Source: Streptomyces sp. NBC_01498
GTDB lineage: Bacteria; Actinomycetota; Actinomycetes; Streptomycetales; Streptomycetaceae
Reading direction: 5' to 3'
DNA: 64,000 nucleotides
Assembly (NCBI RefSeq): GCF_036327775.1
Contig: NZ_CP109598.1
Location: 6,987,501 to 7,051,500, forward strand
Shown here: piece after piece, positions 1 to 8,017 of the stretch
How positions within the stretch are numbered: position 1 is the stretch's first letter
How the letters are laid out: every line of letters begins with the position of its first letter
Notes under the pieces: model-generated
Databases searched by the model: none
What the model was told of the DNA's origin: nothing
The model's input: only the letters and a program-made list of their open reading frames with translations
Translations under genes and position numbers: made by a program

Positions 1-1244
1 TCCCCCTGCCGCACCCGCAACTCGGTCAGCGCCCGAAGCGGAAACACCGGCCGGTGACGCGGCGGCGGCCCCGGTGCCAGAGTCAGCTCCGGCATCGCGG
101 TGGCCAGGGCCTGGATCGCGACCTCCAGTTCCAGGCGGGCGAATCCGGCGCCGAGGCAGAAATGGATGCCGTGCCCGAACGCGAGATGCGTGGCCGACCC
201 ACTGCCCGGACTGAACCCGGCGGGACACGCGTGGGAGTCGCTGTCCCGGCCGGCCGCCCCGTACAGCAGAAGGAGCCGGCTCCCCGCGGGCAGGTGGACG
301 CCGCCGACCACGACGTCGTGGACCGCGCTCCGGTACATGCCCGCCAGCGGACTGTCGAAGCGCAACCCCTCCTCGACCAGTTCCCGTACGGCGATCGTCC
401 CGTCGACCACCTCGGCCCAGCCGCCGGGTGACCGGAGCTGCTGGAAGAGGATCGTGCCGAGCGCCTCGGCACAGGTCATGTGCCCGGCGAAGATCAGTGT
501 GGGGATCTGGACGGCCGCCTCGTCGGCGGTGAGCGTGCGGCCCCCCTTGCCGTCGTGGAGCAGTTCGCTGATCAGGTCGTCCTTCGGTGAGACCAGCCGC
601 TCCTGCGCGAGCGATCGGGCGAACGCTCCGAACTCCATCAGCCCGCGGGCGTATTCACGCAGCTGGTCGGGATCGGTGTACTCCTGCAACATCATGAGTT
701 CGATCCGCTGCTCGGACCACAGGCGCAAGCGGTCGAGGTACTCGTCCGGGATCCCGAGGCGCCGGCAGATCACCTCCAGGGCGTACGGGACGGCGAACGC
801 CGTGATGAAGTCGAACTCCTCCGCGACCGCGGCCCGCTCGGCGATGTCCGTGGCGATCGCACGCATCGTGGGTTCGAACGCTCTGACCCTGGCCGGCGTG
901 AACCCGATGTTGAGCACTTCCCTGACTTTGGTGTGCTCGGGAGGGTCGAGCGAGCCGACGGCCAGCGCGCCGGCACCGCGCCAGGTGCGGAGCATCCGCT
1001 TCACGTCCTCGGGCAACGCGACCGAGGAGCGGGGGTTGTGGTCGCGCGCCGAGAAGTTCCGGTCGTCCCGCAGCACGGCGACCATGTCCTCGCGCCGGGT
1101 GACGCACCACGCGTCGAGCAAAGGGGCGTAGAACACCGGCTCCGTCTCTCCGATGTCGGCCAGAAACGAATACGGGTCGTCACGATGGGAGCCGTACGGG
1201 TCGAACGGCCTGCCTTCGTACAATTGCCCAGAATCAACTGACAT
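1..1244 (-). CDS. Cytochrome P450 lacking the I-helix acid, candidate nitrene-transfer cyclase (3' end cut by window)
   Basis: Reading leftward from ATG at 1244 (GAGAGG ribosome site just upstream) gives 414 residues before the window edge, so only the last few residues are missing. The haem-binding loop is FGHGIHFCLGAGFAR with Cys363, and the K-helix ExxR is Glu292-Arg295. The I-helix reads AGHMT (253-257): the threonine is kept, but the acid that normally precedes it is Met256. The other two cluster P450s keep Glu-Thr. That acid helps deliver protons for O2 activation, so its loss fits an enzyme that does not use the normal oxygen cycle. BezE of benzastatin biosynthesis makes an iron nitrenoid from an N-acetoxy arylamine, and an N-oxygenase and an N-acetyltransferase sit in the facing operon. 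The P450 call is firm; the nitrene role is inference. Confidence 0.9.
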   Translation of the reverse strand, partial: MSVDSGQLYEGRPFDPYGSHRDDPYSFLADIGETEPVFYAPLLDAWCVTRREDMVAVLRDDRNFSARDHNPRSSVALPEDVKRMLRTWRGAGALAVGSLDPPEHTKVREVLNIGFTPARVRAFEPTMRAIATDIAERAAVAEEFDFITAFAVPYALEVICRRLGIPDEYLDRLRLWSEQRIELMMLQEYTDPDQLREYARGLMEFGAFARSLAQERLVSPKDDLISELLHDGKGGRTLTADEAAVQIPTLIFAGHMTCAEALGTILFQQLRSPGGWAEVVDGTIAVRELVEEGLRFDSPLAGMYRSAVHDVVVGGVHLPAGSRLLLLYGAAGRDSDSHACPAGFSPGSGSATHLAFGHGIHFCLGAGFARLELEVAIQALATAMPELTLAPGPPPRHRPVFPLRALTELRVRQG

Positions 1245-1580
1245 GACGATTCCGCCTCTCAAGCTTTCAGCGAACCATTCCCGGTAATGATCATGACGTT
1301 GTGTGATGCCGGGGAAGGTCCGGTGTCTCCGCGTCGGCAACCGTCCCGACCGCGTCGGAACGCCCGGCTCACCTTGCCGAACAGGGCATCCGCGCCGGTC
1401 GGTGGAGACCGAGTCCTTCTCGGGACGTCCTGCCCGCCGTTGGGCGCCGGCTCAATGGCCGGACTCGAATAGGGTCATGGTGCCACCCGGCAGCCATCAT
1501 TCCGCAGGTGAGTCCGATTCAGGCCCCGAGCGGCCTTCTTTGGGGTTTTTCCTAAAGTCGGAGATGCTTACGCCGCGTCA

Positions 1581-1610
1581 TTGACACGGCAGGACGGGGT
1601 CGTTCAGGAT
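1581..1610 (+). promoter_or_regulatory. Putative sigma-70-type promoter of the operon
   Basis: TTGACA at 1581-1586 is followed after 18 bp by CAGGAT at 1605-1610. The -35 is a perfect consensus match and the -10 resembles actinobacterial TAGGAT boxes. It would leave a leader of about 170 bases before the first gene. Seen in sequence only. Confidence 0.35.
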
Positions 1611-1693
1611 GGCGGTCAGAACGGCCACGCAAATTGCACACCCATGCAGTACGCGCATATCCGGCACGCACATATTCAGCACCGTGATTCTCG

Positions 1694-1721
1694 GTCGTGC
1701 AATGATTTTCAGTCGTGCAAT
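1694..1721 (+). repeat. 10-bp direct repeat upstream of the operon, candidate regulator site
   Basis: GTCGTGCAAT occurs at 1694-1703 and again at 1712-1721, an 18-bp repeat period just downstream of the candidate promoter. Two direct half-sites in this position are typical of an activator or repressor binding site. No cluster-specific regulator gene is visible in the window, so the regulator may lie left of base 1. Confidence 0.4.
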
Positions 1722-1787
1722 TCGCGGACCTCATGAGCGTGGGTTCCGACAAGAATGGGAAAGGCTTGCGACCGGAGGAGAATCTCG

Positions 1788-2825
1788 ATGAGCGCACTCG
1801 ACACCTCGTCGACCGGACGCCGAGCCTTCCTGTCGCGGAGGCCGGAGCCGTCCACCGTATCGTCCGTCGTGCGGCAGCAGGTCTCGGCACTGGAGCCGAC
1901 GCTGGCCCGGATCTGCTCCTACCATCTCGGCTTTCTCGACGAACACGGTGACCCGAGCGGCGCGGAGGGCGGCAAGCTGACGCGCGCCGCCCTCATGACG
2001 GCGGCGGCCGACGGAGTCGGCCTGCGGCCGGAGGACGTCCGGTGCCAGGCGGCGGCACTGGAGCTGCTGCACAACTCGACCCTGATCCACGACGACATCA
2101 TCGACGGGGACGAGCTGCGTCGCGGGCGCCCGGCCGCGTGGAAGGTGTTCGGCACCGGTCCGGCCATCCTGGCCGGGGACGCGTTGCAGGCTCTGGGGCT
2201 GCGGATGGTCGTCGACGACCCCGGCCCCGGACGGGCGGAGATCTCCGGCGTGTTCGCCGAGGCCCTCGGTCTGGTTCTCTCGGGCCAGGCTCGCGAGTTC
2301 ACCGCCCGGTCGGAGCCCGGCACCGGCGTCGCGGAGTACGACCGGATCGTGGTGGAGAAGACGTCCGCCCTGCTGGAGTGCGCACTGGTGACGCCCGCGC
2401 TGCGGGCGGGCAGACCGGAGCACGTGCTGGCCGCCCTGCGCGGCGCGGGCAGGCATCTGGGTCTCGCCTTTCAGATCTTCAACGACGTCGAGGACATCTG
2501 GGGCGACCCCGCGGTGACCGGCAAGCCCGTCCGGAGCGACATCCTGCGGCGCAACCCGAGTTTTCCGGTGATCGCCGCCCTGTCCGCCGACAGCCCGGCC
2601 GGCGAGCGACTGCTCCGGCTGTGGCACGCCGACGGCACCACGGAGGCGCAGCTGCGGGAGATGGCCGACCTGGTCGGGGAAACCGGCGGCCGGTATACGG
2701 CCGAGCAGGTGTCCCGGGGCCATCTGGACTCGGCTCTGGAGCACCTCGGACGGGCCGAGTTGTCCCCGGCCGCCTCCACCGAACTGACCCGCTTGTTCGA
2801 CCGCATCGTCAACCGCACGGCATGA
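1788..2825 (+). CDS. Polyprenyl diphosphate synthase (IPPS family)
   Basis: Condenses isopentenyl diphosphate with an allylic diphosphate to make the prenyl donor, presumably for the UbiA enzyme two genes downstream. The ATG at 1788 is preceded by GGAGGAG (1774-1780), which favours it over the in-frame ATG at 1755; this gives 345 aa. The first aspartate-rich motif is HDDIID (Asp102, Asp103, Asp106), with the GGKLTR diphosphate-binding segment near 61-66. The second motif is NDVEDIWGD near 231, with Asn in the first position. The residues four and five places before the first motif are small (Ser97, Thr98), so the sequence alone does not force a short C10 product. Geranyl diphosphate would fit a benzastatin-like pathway, but chain length is not settled. 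Confidence 0.88.
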   Translation: MSALDTSSTGRRAFLSRRPEPSTVSSVVRQQVSALEPTLARICSYHLGFLDEHGDPSGAEGGKLTRAALMTAAADGVGLRPEDVRCQAAALELLHNSTLIHDDIIDGDELRRGRPAAWKVFGTGPAILAGDALQALGLRMVVDDPGPGRAEISGVFAEALGLVLSGQAREFTARSEPGTGVAEYDRIVVEKTSALLECALVTPALRAGRPEHVLAALRGAGRHLGLAFQIFNDVEDIWGDPAVTGKPVRSDILRRNPSFPVIAALSADSPAGERLLRLWHADGTTEAQLREMADLVGETGGRYTAEQVSRGHLDSALEHLGRAELSPAASTELTRLFDRIVNRTA

Positions 2826-2975
2826 CCCGTACTCCCGACAGGGGCGGCAGCCGGATCGGAGCACATGATCATGGCCGTTCCTCGTTCCTCGACGGACACC
2901 GGGGCGAGGCGCTCCCGTACGTCCTGAGCGTCCTCGACCAGGTGGTCCGAACCTCGATTCCGGCGGAGGCCGTCA

Positions 2976-4148
2976 GTGAGTACCCCAGCTCAATTGCCTT
3001 TCGAGCAGACGAATGTGCTGCAACTCGCGCCAGGGCTGCGCACGATCCAGTCCCGGGGCGCGGTCCATCGGGTTCGTACCGCCGAGGGCGACGAGGCGTG
3101 GCTGGTCACCGGTCACACCTGGGTGAGGCAGTTGCTCGACGACGACCGGCTCGGCCGTTCCCATCCTGATCCGGAGGCCGCGACGAAGGACAGCGGGTCG
3201 GCGCTTCTCGCCGGCCTGCTGGGCGGCTTCGCCACCGATCACGCCCGGCTGCGCGCGCTGCTGGAGCCGCACTTCTCACCCGAGCGGATGCTGGCGCTGC
3301 GGCCCTACGTCGAGAAACTGACCGGCCGGCTCCTGGACGCACTGGCCGGGCGGGAGCCGCCGGTGGACCTGTGCCAGGCGTTGGCGCAGTCGCTGCCGAT
3401 CCAGGTGATGTGCGAGTGGCTGGGCGTTCCCCAGGAGGACAAGGAACGCTTCGGCGGCTGGACCCAGGACGCCGCCAACGTCGGGGACCCGGTCAGGTCC
3501 AAGCAGGGGCTGGGCGAGTTGTTCGGCTACTGCCGTCAACTGATCGCCGACAAACGGCAGAACCCGGGCGATGACGCGATCTCCCGGATCTGCGCGACCG
3601 AGGGGATCACCGACAACGAGGTCATCGGACTGACGGCGTTGTTGCTGTTCGGCGGTTACGAGACCACGGTGGCCCGGATCGGCACCTGTGTGCTGCTGTT
3701 GCTGTCCGACCCCGGGCAGTGGCAGGCGCTGGTGCGCGACCCGGGCCTGATCCCCGGCGCGGTCGAGGAAACCCTGCGCATGTCGATGCCGAACCCGCAC
3801 AACGGCGGCATGCCCCGTTACGCGCTGACGGACTTCGAGATCGACGGGGTCACCATCCGGACCGGCGACTTCGTGCTGCTGAACATCATCGCGGCCAACC
3901 ACGACGAGACGGTCTTCCCGGACCCCGGCCGGGTCGATGTCACGCGCGACACCACGGCCGGCCTCATGTTCGGGCACGGCGCCCACCACTGCGTCGGCGC
4001 GACGTTGGCCCGGATGCAGCTGCGGGTGGTGCTCACCCAGCTCGTCGCACGATTCCCGACCATGCGTCCGGCCGTCGGTGTGGAGGAGCTGGGGCTGCGT
4101 CACCACTCGCTGGTCGGCGGGCTGATCCAACTTCCGGTGACATGGTGA
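2976..4148 (+). CDS. Cytochrome P450
   Basis: Class I bacterial P450 of 390 aa starting at GTG 2976 behind GGAGG (2965-2969). The I-helix FGGYETT has the normal Glu-Thr pair, the K-helix is EETLR, and the haem loop is FGHGAHHCVGATLAR. It should therefore be a conventional oxygen-using hydroxylase or epoxidase that needs ferredoxin and reductase from elsewhere; none is encoded in the cluster. It lies 150 bp after the prenyl synthase and 10 bp before the UbiA gene, so it is probably co-transcribed. Likely substrates are the prenyl chain or aryl ring of the meroterpenoid. The substrate assignment is inference. Confidence 0.92.
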   Translation: MSTPAQLPFEQTNVLQLAPGLRTIQSRGAVHRVRTAEGDEAWLVTGHTWVRQLLDDDRLGRSHPDPEAATKDSGSALLAGLLGGFATDHARLRALLEPHFSPERMLALRPYVEKLTGRLLDALAGREPPVDLCQALAQSLPIQVMCEWLGVPQEDKERFGGWTQDAANVGDPVRSKQGLGELFGYCRQLIADKRQNPGDDAISRICATEGITDNEVIGLTALLLFGGYETTVARIGTCVLLLLSDPGQWQALVRDPGLIPGAVEETLRMSMPNPHNGGMPRYALTDFEIDGVTIRTGDFVLLNIIAANHDETVFPDPGRVDVTRDTTAGLMFGHGAHHCVGATLARMQLRVVLTQLVARFPTMRPAVGVEELGLRHHSLVGGLIQLPVTW

Positions 4149-4158
4149 TGGGATCCTG

Positions 4159-5055
4159 ATGCTGTACAAGATATCCACCGGCGTAGTCACGAAGAGCCCG
4201 GACTCCATCCGCGCGTATCTCCTGTTGATGCGACTGGACAGGCCCACGGGGTACGTGCTCTACCTGCTCCCGGGGCTGTGGGCCGTCGTCCTCGCCTCCG
4301 GGCGACGACCGGACCCGCTGACCCTGGTGGTCGTCGCCGTCGCCGCGGTGCTGGTGCGTGGCGCGGCCTGCTCGGTCAACGACGTGGTCGACAGGGAGAT
4401 CGACGCCCGAGTCGCCCGCACCGTGTCGCGTCCCGTCGCGTCGGGAACGATCAGTGTCCGGAACGCGCTCCTGTTCGCGGTCGCGCAGGGCGTGGTCGCC
4501 CTGCTGGTCCTGGCCGTGGCGAACGTGGAGACGGCCCTGGTCGCCGGGGCCTCGTACCCGTTGATCGTCGCCTACCCCTACATGAAGCGCGTCTTCTTCT
4601 GGCCCTCGGCGTTCCTGGCGCTGGTGATGAGCGTCTACGTGCTGATCGGCTGGACGGCGGCGACCGGGAGCGTCGACTACCCGCTGGCGGTGTACGGCCT
4701 GTACGCCGGCGGGGCGTTCTGGACCCTGATTCACGACGCGATCTACTCCCATCAGGACAAGGAGTACGACCGGAACATCGGCGTCAAGTCGTCCGCCCTG
4801 CTGTTCGGCAAGGCCACCAAGGCGTGGCTGGCGGTGTTCGTCGTGCTGGGCGTCGGCGGCGTGCTGTGGGCCGGCTCCCAGATGTCGATGGGATGGGCGT
4901 TCCATCTGATCGTCGTGCTCGCGGGAGGCTTCCTGTCGTTCCTGGTCGTACGTGTGGACCTGGACGACCCGACCTCGTGCTGGGACACCTTCGTCGCCAA
5001 CCCCTACTTCGGCTGGATCACTCTCGCGGCCGTGGTCGCCGGGCAGTTCACATGA
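4159..5055 (+). CDS. UbiA-family aromatic prenyltransferase
   Basis: Membrane prenyltransferase of 298 aa with about eight or nine hydrophobic helices. Both Asp-rich motifs of the family are present: NDVVDREID near residues 74-82 and DAIYSHQDKEYD near 194-205, which bind the Mg-diphosphate of the prenyl donor. Family members attach a prenyl group to a ring carbon of 4-hydroxybenzoate or similar acids. Here a PABA synthase lies two genes downstream, so p-aminobenzoate is the obvious acceptor, as for BezF in benzastatin biosynthesis. The start at 4159 has only a weak ribosome site (GGGATC). Its stop overlaps the next start by 4 bp, which implies translational coupling. Confidence 0.9.
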   Translation: MLYKISTGVVTKSPDSIRAYLLLMRLDRPTGYVLYLLPGLWAVVLASGRRPDPLTLVVVAVAAVLVRGAACSVNDVVDREIDARVARTVSRPVASGTISVRNALLFAVAQGVVALLVLAVANVETALVAGASYPLIVAYPYMKRVFFWPSAFLALVMSVYVLIGWTAATGSVDYPLAVYGLYAGGAFWTLIHDAIYSHQDKEYDRNIGVKSSALLFGKATKAWLAVFVVLGVGGVLWAGSQMSMGWAFHLIVVLAGGFLSFLVVRVDLDDPTSCWDTFVANPYFGWITLAAVVAGQFT

Positions 5056-5900
5056 GGGACGAGCCGCGGGTGACGGATTCGATGTGGCACGGGAGCGGCG
5101 TCGACCTGGACTCCTACCTGACCCGGGTGGGCTACCAGGGCGACGTGGCTCCGGACCTCGCCACGCTGCGCGGCCTGCACACCGCCCATGTCGACGCGAT
5201 CGCCTTCGACAACCTCGACGCGGTGCTCGGGCGCACGGTGATACCGCTGGACCCGGACAGCGTCCAGGAGAAGCTCGTGCGGCGGGGCCGCGGCGGCTGG
5301 TGCCTGGAACAGGTCGTACTGATGGCGGCCGTGCTGGACCGCATCGGGTTCACGTTCACGGCGTTCGCCGGCCGGACGCGGAACCGCACCGGGACCAGGT
5401 TCGGGCCTGCCCTGCACGTGGCCCTGTGCGTGGAGCTCGACGGCGAACGCTGGATCCACGACGTGAGTTTCGGTGCCTACGGGCCGCACGAGCCGATCCG
5501 GCTCGCGGAGAACGCGCGGCTGGACGGCGACTGGCCGTTCGATCTCGTGCGGGAGCCGACCGGTGAGCTCGTGCTGCGGTTCCTGCGGCCGGAGGGACCG
5601 GCGGAGCTCTACGGCTTCACCACGGACGTGCGCTATCCGTCGGACTTCGAGCTCCTCAACCACTTCTGCCTCACGCATCCGCGCTCGCCCTTCAACCACC
5701 GGTTGGTCCTCCAGCGCACCCGGCCCGACGTGAGGCACCTCCTCGTCGGCGGCACGCTCATGGAACTGCGTCCCGGGCAGCCGGAGACCGTCCGGGAACT
5801 CGACAGGGACGAGTTGCTCTCCGCTCCCGAGGAGATATTCGGGATCACCCTGGAGCCGGGCGACGTCCAGGCGCTCGGGAAAATCTTGGACGGTCCATGA
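5052..5900 (+). CDS. Arylamine N-acetyltransferase (NAT)
   Basis: Transfers acetyl from acetyl-CoA to an aryl amine or aryl hydroxylamine. The 282-aa protein has the family triad in order: Cys84 in RGGWCLEQ, His122 in GPALHVAL and Asp137 in WIHDVSFG. It starts at ATG 5052, overlapping the UbiA stop, and ends by overlapping the PabAB start, so three genes are coupled. In benzastatin biosynthesis a NAT O-acetylates the N-hydroxy arylamine so that acetate can leave when the P450 forms a nitrene. The AurF-type enzyme downstream would supply that hydroxylamine. N-acetylation as a protecting or self-resistance step is the alternative. Confidence 0.92.
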   Translation: MRDEPRVTDSMWHGSGVDLDSYLTRVGYQGDVAPDLATLRGLHTAHVDAIAFDNLDAVLGRTVIPLDPDSVQEKLVRRGRGGWCLEQVVLMAAVLDRIGFTFTAFAGRTRNRTGTRFGPALHVALCVELDGERWIHDVSFGAYGPHEPIRLAENARLDGDWPFDLVREPTGELVLRFLRPEGPAELYGFTTDVRYPSDFELLNHFCLTHPRSPFNHRLVLQRTRPDVRHLLVGGTLMELRPGQPETVRELDRDELLSAPEEIFGITLEPGDVQALGKILDGP

Positions 5901-8017
5901 TGCGTACCTTGCTGCTGGACAACTACGACTCGTACACCTTCAACCTGTACCAGCTGATCGCCGAGATCAACGGCCGGGAGCCCGTCGTCATGGTCAACGA
6001 CGATCCGGCGCTGGCCGGCCTGCGGCTGGAGGACTTCGACAACATCGTGATCTCACCCGGCCCCGGCAGGCCGCAGAACCCCCGCGACGTCGGCCTCCTC
6101 GGTGACCTGCTGCGCCGCACCACCCTGCCCGTGCTGGGCGTCTGCTTCGGCCACCAGCTGATCGCCCACCTGGCCGGGGCGTCGGTGGTCGCCGCGCCCG
6201 AACCGAAACACGGACACCTGGCCAAGGTCTCCCACGACGGAGATCCGCTGTTCGCCGGAATCGCGCGTGAGTTCGTCGCGGTGCGCTACCACTCGCTCTG
6301 CGTACGGGAGCCCCTGCCCGAGGAACTCGTCGCCACCGCGTGGGCGGACGACGGTGTGCTCATGGCGCTGCGTCACCGCGATCTGCCGCAGTGGGGCGTG
6401 CAGTTCCACCCCGAGTCGATCGCCTCCCAGTACGGGCGGGACATCCTGCGGAACTTCGCCGAACTGACCCGCCGTACGCGGCACGGACCACGGCCGTCCG
6501 TCACCGACCCCGTCGGCGTCGCCGTATCGTCCGACCACGTGCCCGACGCGGGCGAGGGACTGGGAATCGTGAGCACGGTCGTGCCGACCGCCGCCGATTC
6601 CGAGGCCATCTTTCTCGAACTCTTCGACAACACCCCCCACTGCTTCTGGCTGGACAGCAGCCGCGTCGAGGAAGACCTGTCCCGGTTCTCCTTCCTCGGC
6701 GACACGTCGGGTCCGCTCAGCGAGGTCCTGACCTACCGCACCGGCAGCGGGTCGGTGGAAGTGCGCGACGCGAACGGCGTCCACACCGTCACCGGCAGCG
6801 TGTTCGACGTCCTCGACCGGCGGCTGCGCGACCGGCGCATCCCCACCCCGGATCTGCCCTTCGACCTGACCGGCGGCTACGTCGGCTACTTCGGCTACGA
6901 ACTCAAGGCCGAATGCGGGGCCACGGCCCGCCACACCGCCGAAACGCCGGACGCCGTCTGGATGTTCGCCGATCGCGTCGTCGCGGTCGACCACCAGGAG
7001 GGCGTGACCTACCTGGTGGCCGTCCACGACGAGAACACCCGGCGCGACGCGCACGAGTGGGTGGAACGGACGTCCGCGCTCCTGCGGGGCCTGAACCCGG
7101 CCGCCGCCGCGCCGCCGCGCGAACCCGCCGCCGGCCGGCCCCCGGACGCCGAGGAGTACCTCGGCCGAGGCCGGAGCCAGTACCTGGCGGACATCACCGA
7201 GTGCCGCCGGCAGCTGAACCGCGGCGAGAGCTACGAGATCTGCCTGACCGACACGCTGCACCTGCCGTTCGACGACGACGACACGTCCTTCTACCTGAGG
7301 CTGCGCCGGGCGAACCCGGCACCGTACGCCGCGCTCCTGCGCCTCGGTGACGTCACGGTCTTCAGCTCCTCGCCGGAGCGGTTCCTGCGCATCGAGAGAG
7401 ACCGTACGGTCACCAGCAAGCCGATCAAGGGCACGGCCCCTCGCGACGCCGACCCGGTGCGCGACGCCGAACTGGCCGCCACCCTCGCGTCGAGCGCGAA
7501 GACCCAGGCCGAGAACCTGATGATCGTAGACCTGCTGCGCAACGACCTCGGCCGGGTGTGCGAGGTGGGCAGCATCGAGGTCGACCCGTACCTGGCCGTC
7601 GAGAGCTACGAGACCGTGCACCAACTGGTCTCCACCGTTCGCGGACGCCTCAAGGACGGGGTCAGCGCGATGGACTGCGCCCGGCAGTGCTTCCCCGGCG
7701 GGTCGATGACCGGGGCACCGAAGCTGCGCACCATGGAGATCATCGACCGCCTGGAGACGGAGGCCCGGGGCGTCTACTCCGGCGCCCTCGGCTACTTCGG
7801 CCTCTCCGGCGGCACGGACCTGAACATCGTGATCCGCACCGCCGTCCGCGTCGGCGACCGGCTGACCGTCGGAGCCGGCGGGGCGATCGTCCTCGACTCC
7901 GACCCGCACGAGGAGTACGAGGAGATGCTCCTCAAGGCGGCGGCGTCCCTCCGGGCCCGGCGTGCGCCGGCGGTGCCGGACATGGGCGGCTCCACGATGA
8001 AGGAGGTTTCCCGATGA
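5897..8017 (+). CDS. pabAB: Aminodeoxychorismate synthase, fused PabA-PabB
   Basis: Makes 4-amino-4-deoxychorismate from chorismate and glutamine, the first committed step to p-aminobenzoate. The 706-aa fusion has an N-terminal class I glutamine amidotransferase domain (about 1-195; nucleophile Cys83 in GVCFGHQL and a later HPES motif) and a C-terminal chorismate-binding domain (about 230-700). The diagnostic PIKGT motif holds Lys511, which marks PabB; anthranilate synthase has PIAGT. Fused forms are common in PABA-dependent antibiotic clusters. No PabC lyase gene is in the window, so the housekeeping lyase or a gene left of the window must finish PABA. Coupled by 4-bp overlaps on both sides. 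Confidence 0.95.
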   Translation: MMRTLLLDNYDSYTFNLYQLIAEINGREPVVMVNDDPALAGLRLEDFDNIVISPGPGRPQNPRDVGLLGDLLRRTTLPVLGVCFGHQLIAHLAGASVVAAPEPKHGHLAKVSHDGDPLFAGIAREFVAVRYHSLCVREPLPEELVATAWADDGVLMALRHRDLPQWGVQFHPESIASQYGRDILRNFAELTRRTRHGPRPSVTDPVGVAVSSDHVPDAGEGLGIVSTVVPTAADSEAIFLELFDNTPHCFWLDSSRVEEDLSRFSFLGDTSGPLSEVLTYRTGSGSVEVRDANGVHTVTGSVFDVLDRRLRDRRIPTPDLPFDLTGGYVGYFGYELKAECGATARHTAETPDAVWMFADRVVAVDHQEGVTYLVAVHDENTRRDAHEWVERTSALLRGLNPAAAAPPREPAAGRPPDAEEYLGRGRSQYLADITECRRQLNRGESYEICLTDTLHLPFDDDDTSFYLRLRRANPAPYAALLRLGDVTVFSSSPERFLRIERDRTVTSKPIKGTAPRDADPVRDAELAATLASSAKTQAENLMIVDLLRNDLGRVCEVGSIEVDPYLAVESYETVHQLVSTVRGRLKDGVSAMDCARQCFPGGSMTGAPKLRTMEIIDRLETEARGVYSGALGYFGLSGGTDLNIVIRTAVRVGDRLTVGAGGAIVLDSDPHEEYEEMLLKAAASLRARRAPAVPDMGGSTMKEVSR

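Larger units (their letters stand above)
1245..1787. promoter_or_regulatory. Divergent intergenic region between P450 and biosynthetic operon
   Basis: This 543-bp stretch separates the leftward P450 from the rightward operon and has no convincing gene. It is more AT-rich than its flanks from about 1610 to 1740. It must hold promoters for both directions, because the operon's first gene and the P450 start at its two ends. Within it are a sigma-70-like pair at 1581-1610 and a 10-bp direct repeat at 1694-1721, listed separately. Confidence 0.6.

Noticed and set aside
100..1131. 343-aa plus-strand open frame over the left-edge P450
   Set aside because: Antisense shadow; the minus strand carries intact P450 motifs.
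2822..2975. Short open frame overlapping the prenyl synthase stop by ATGA
   Set aside because: It runs into the P450 gene in another frame with no homology; the 4-bp overlap is likely chance, and the P450 has its own good ribosome site at 2965.
2042..3169. Long plus-strand alternative frames across the prenyl synthase and other high-GC genes
   Set aside because: Arg/Gly/Ala-rich shadows of real genes, without motifs or ribosome sites.
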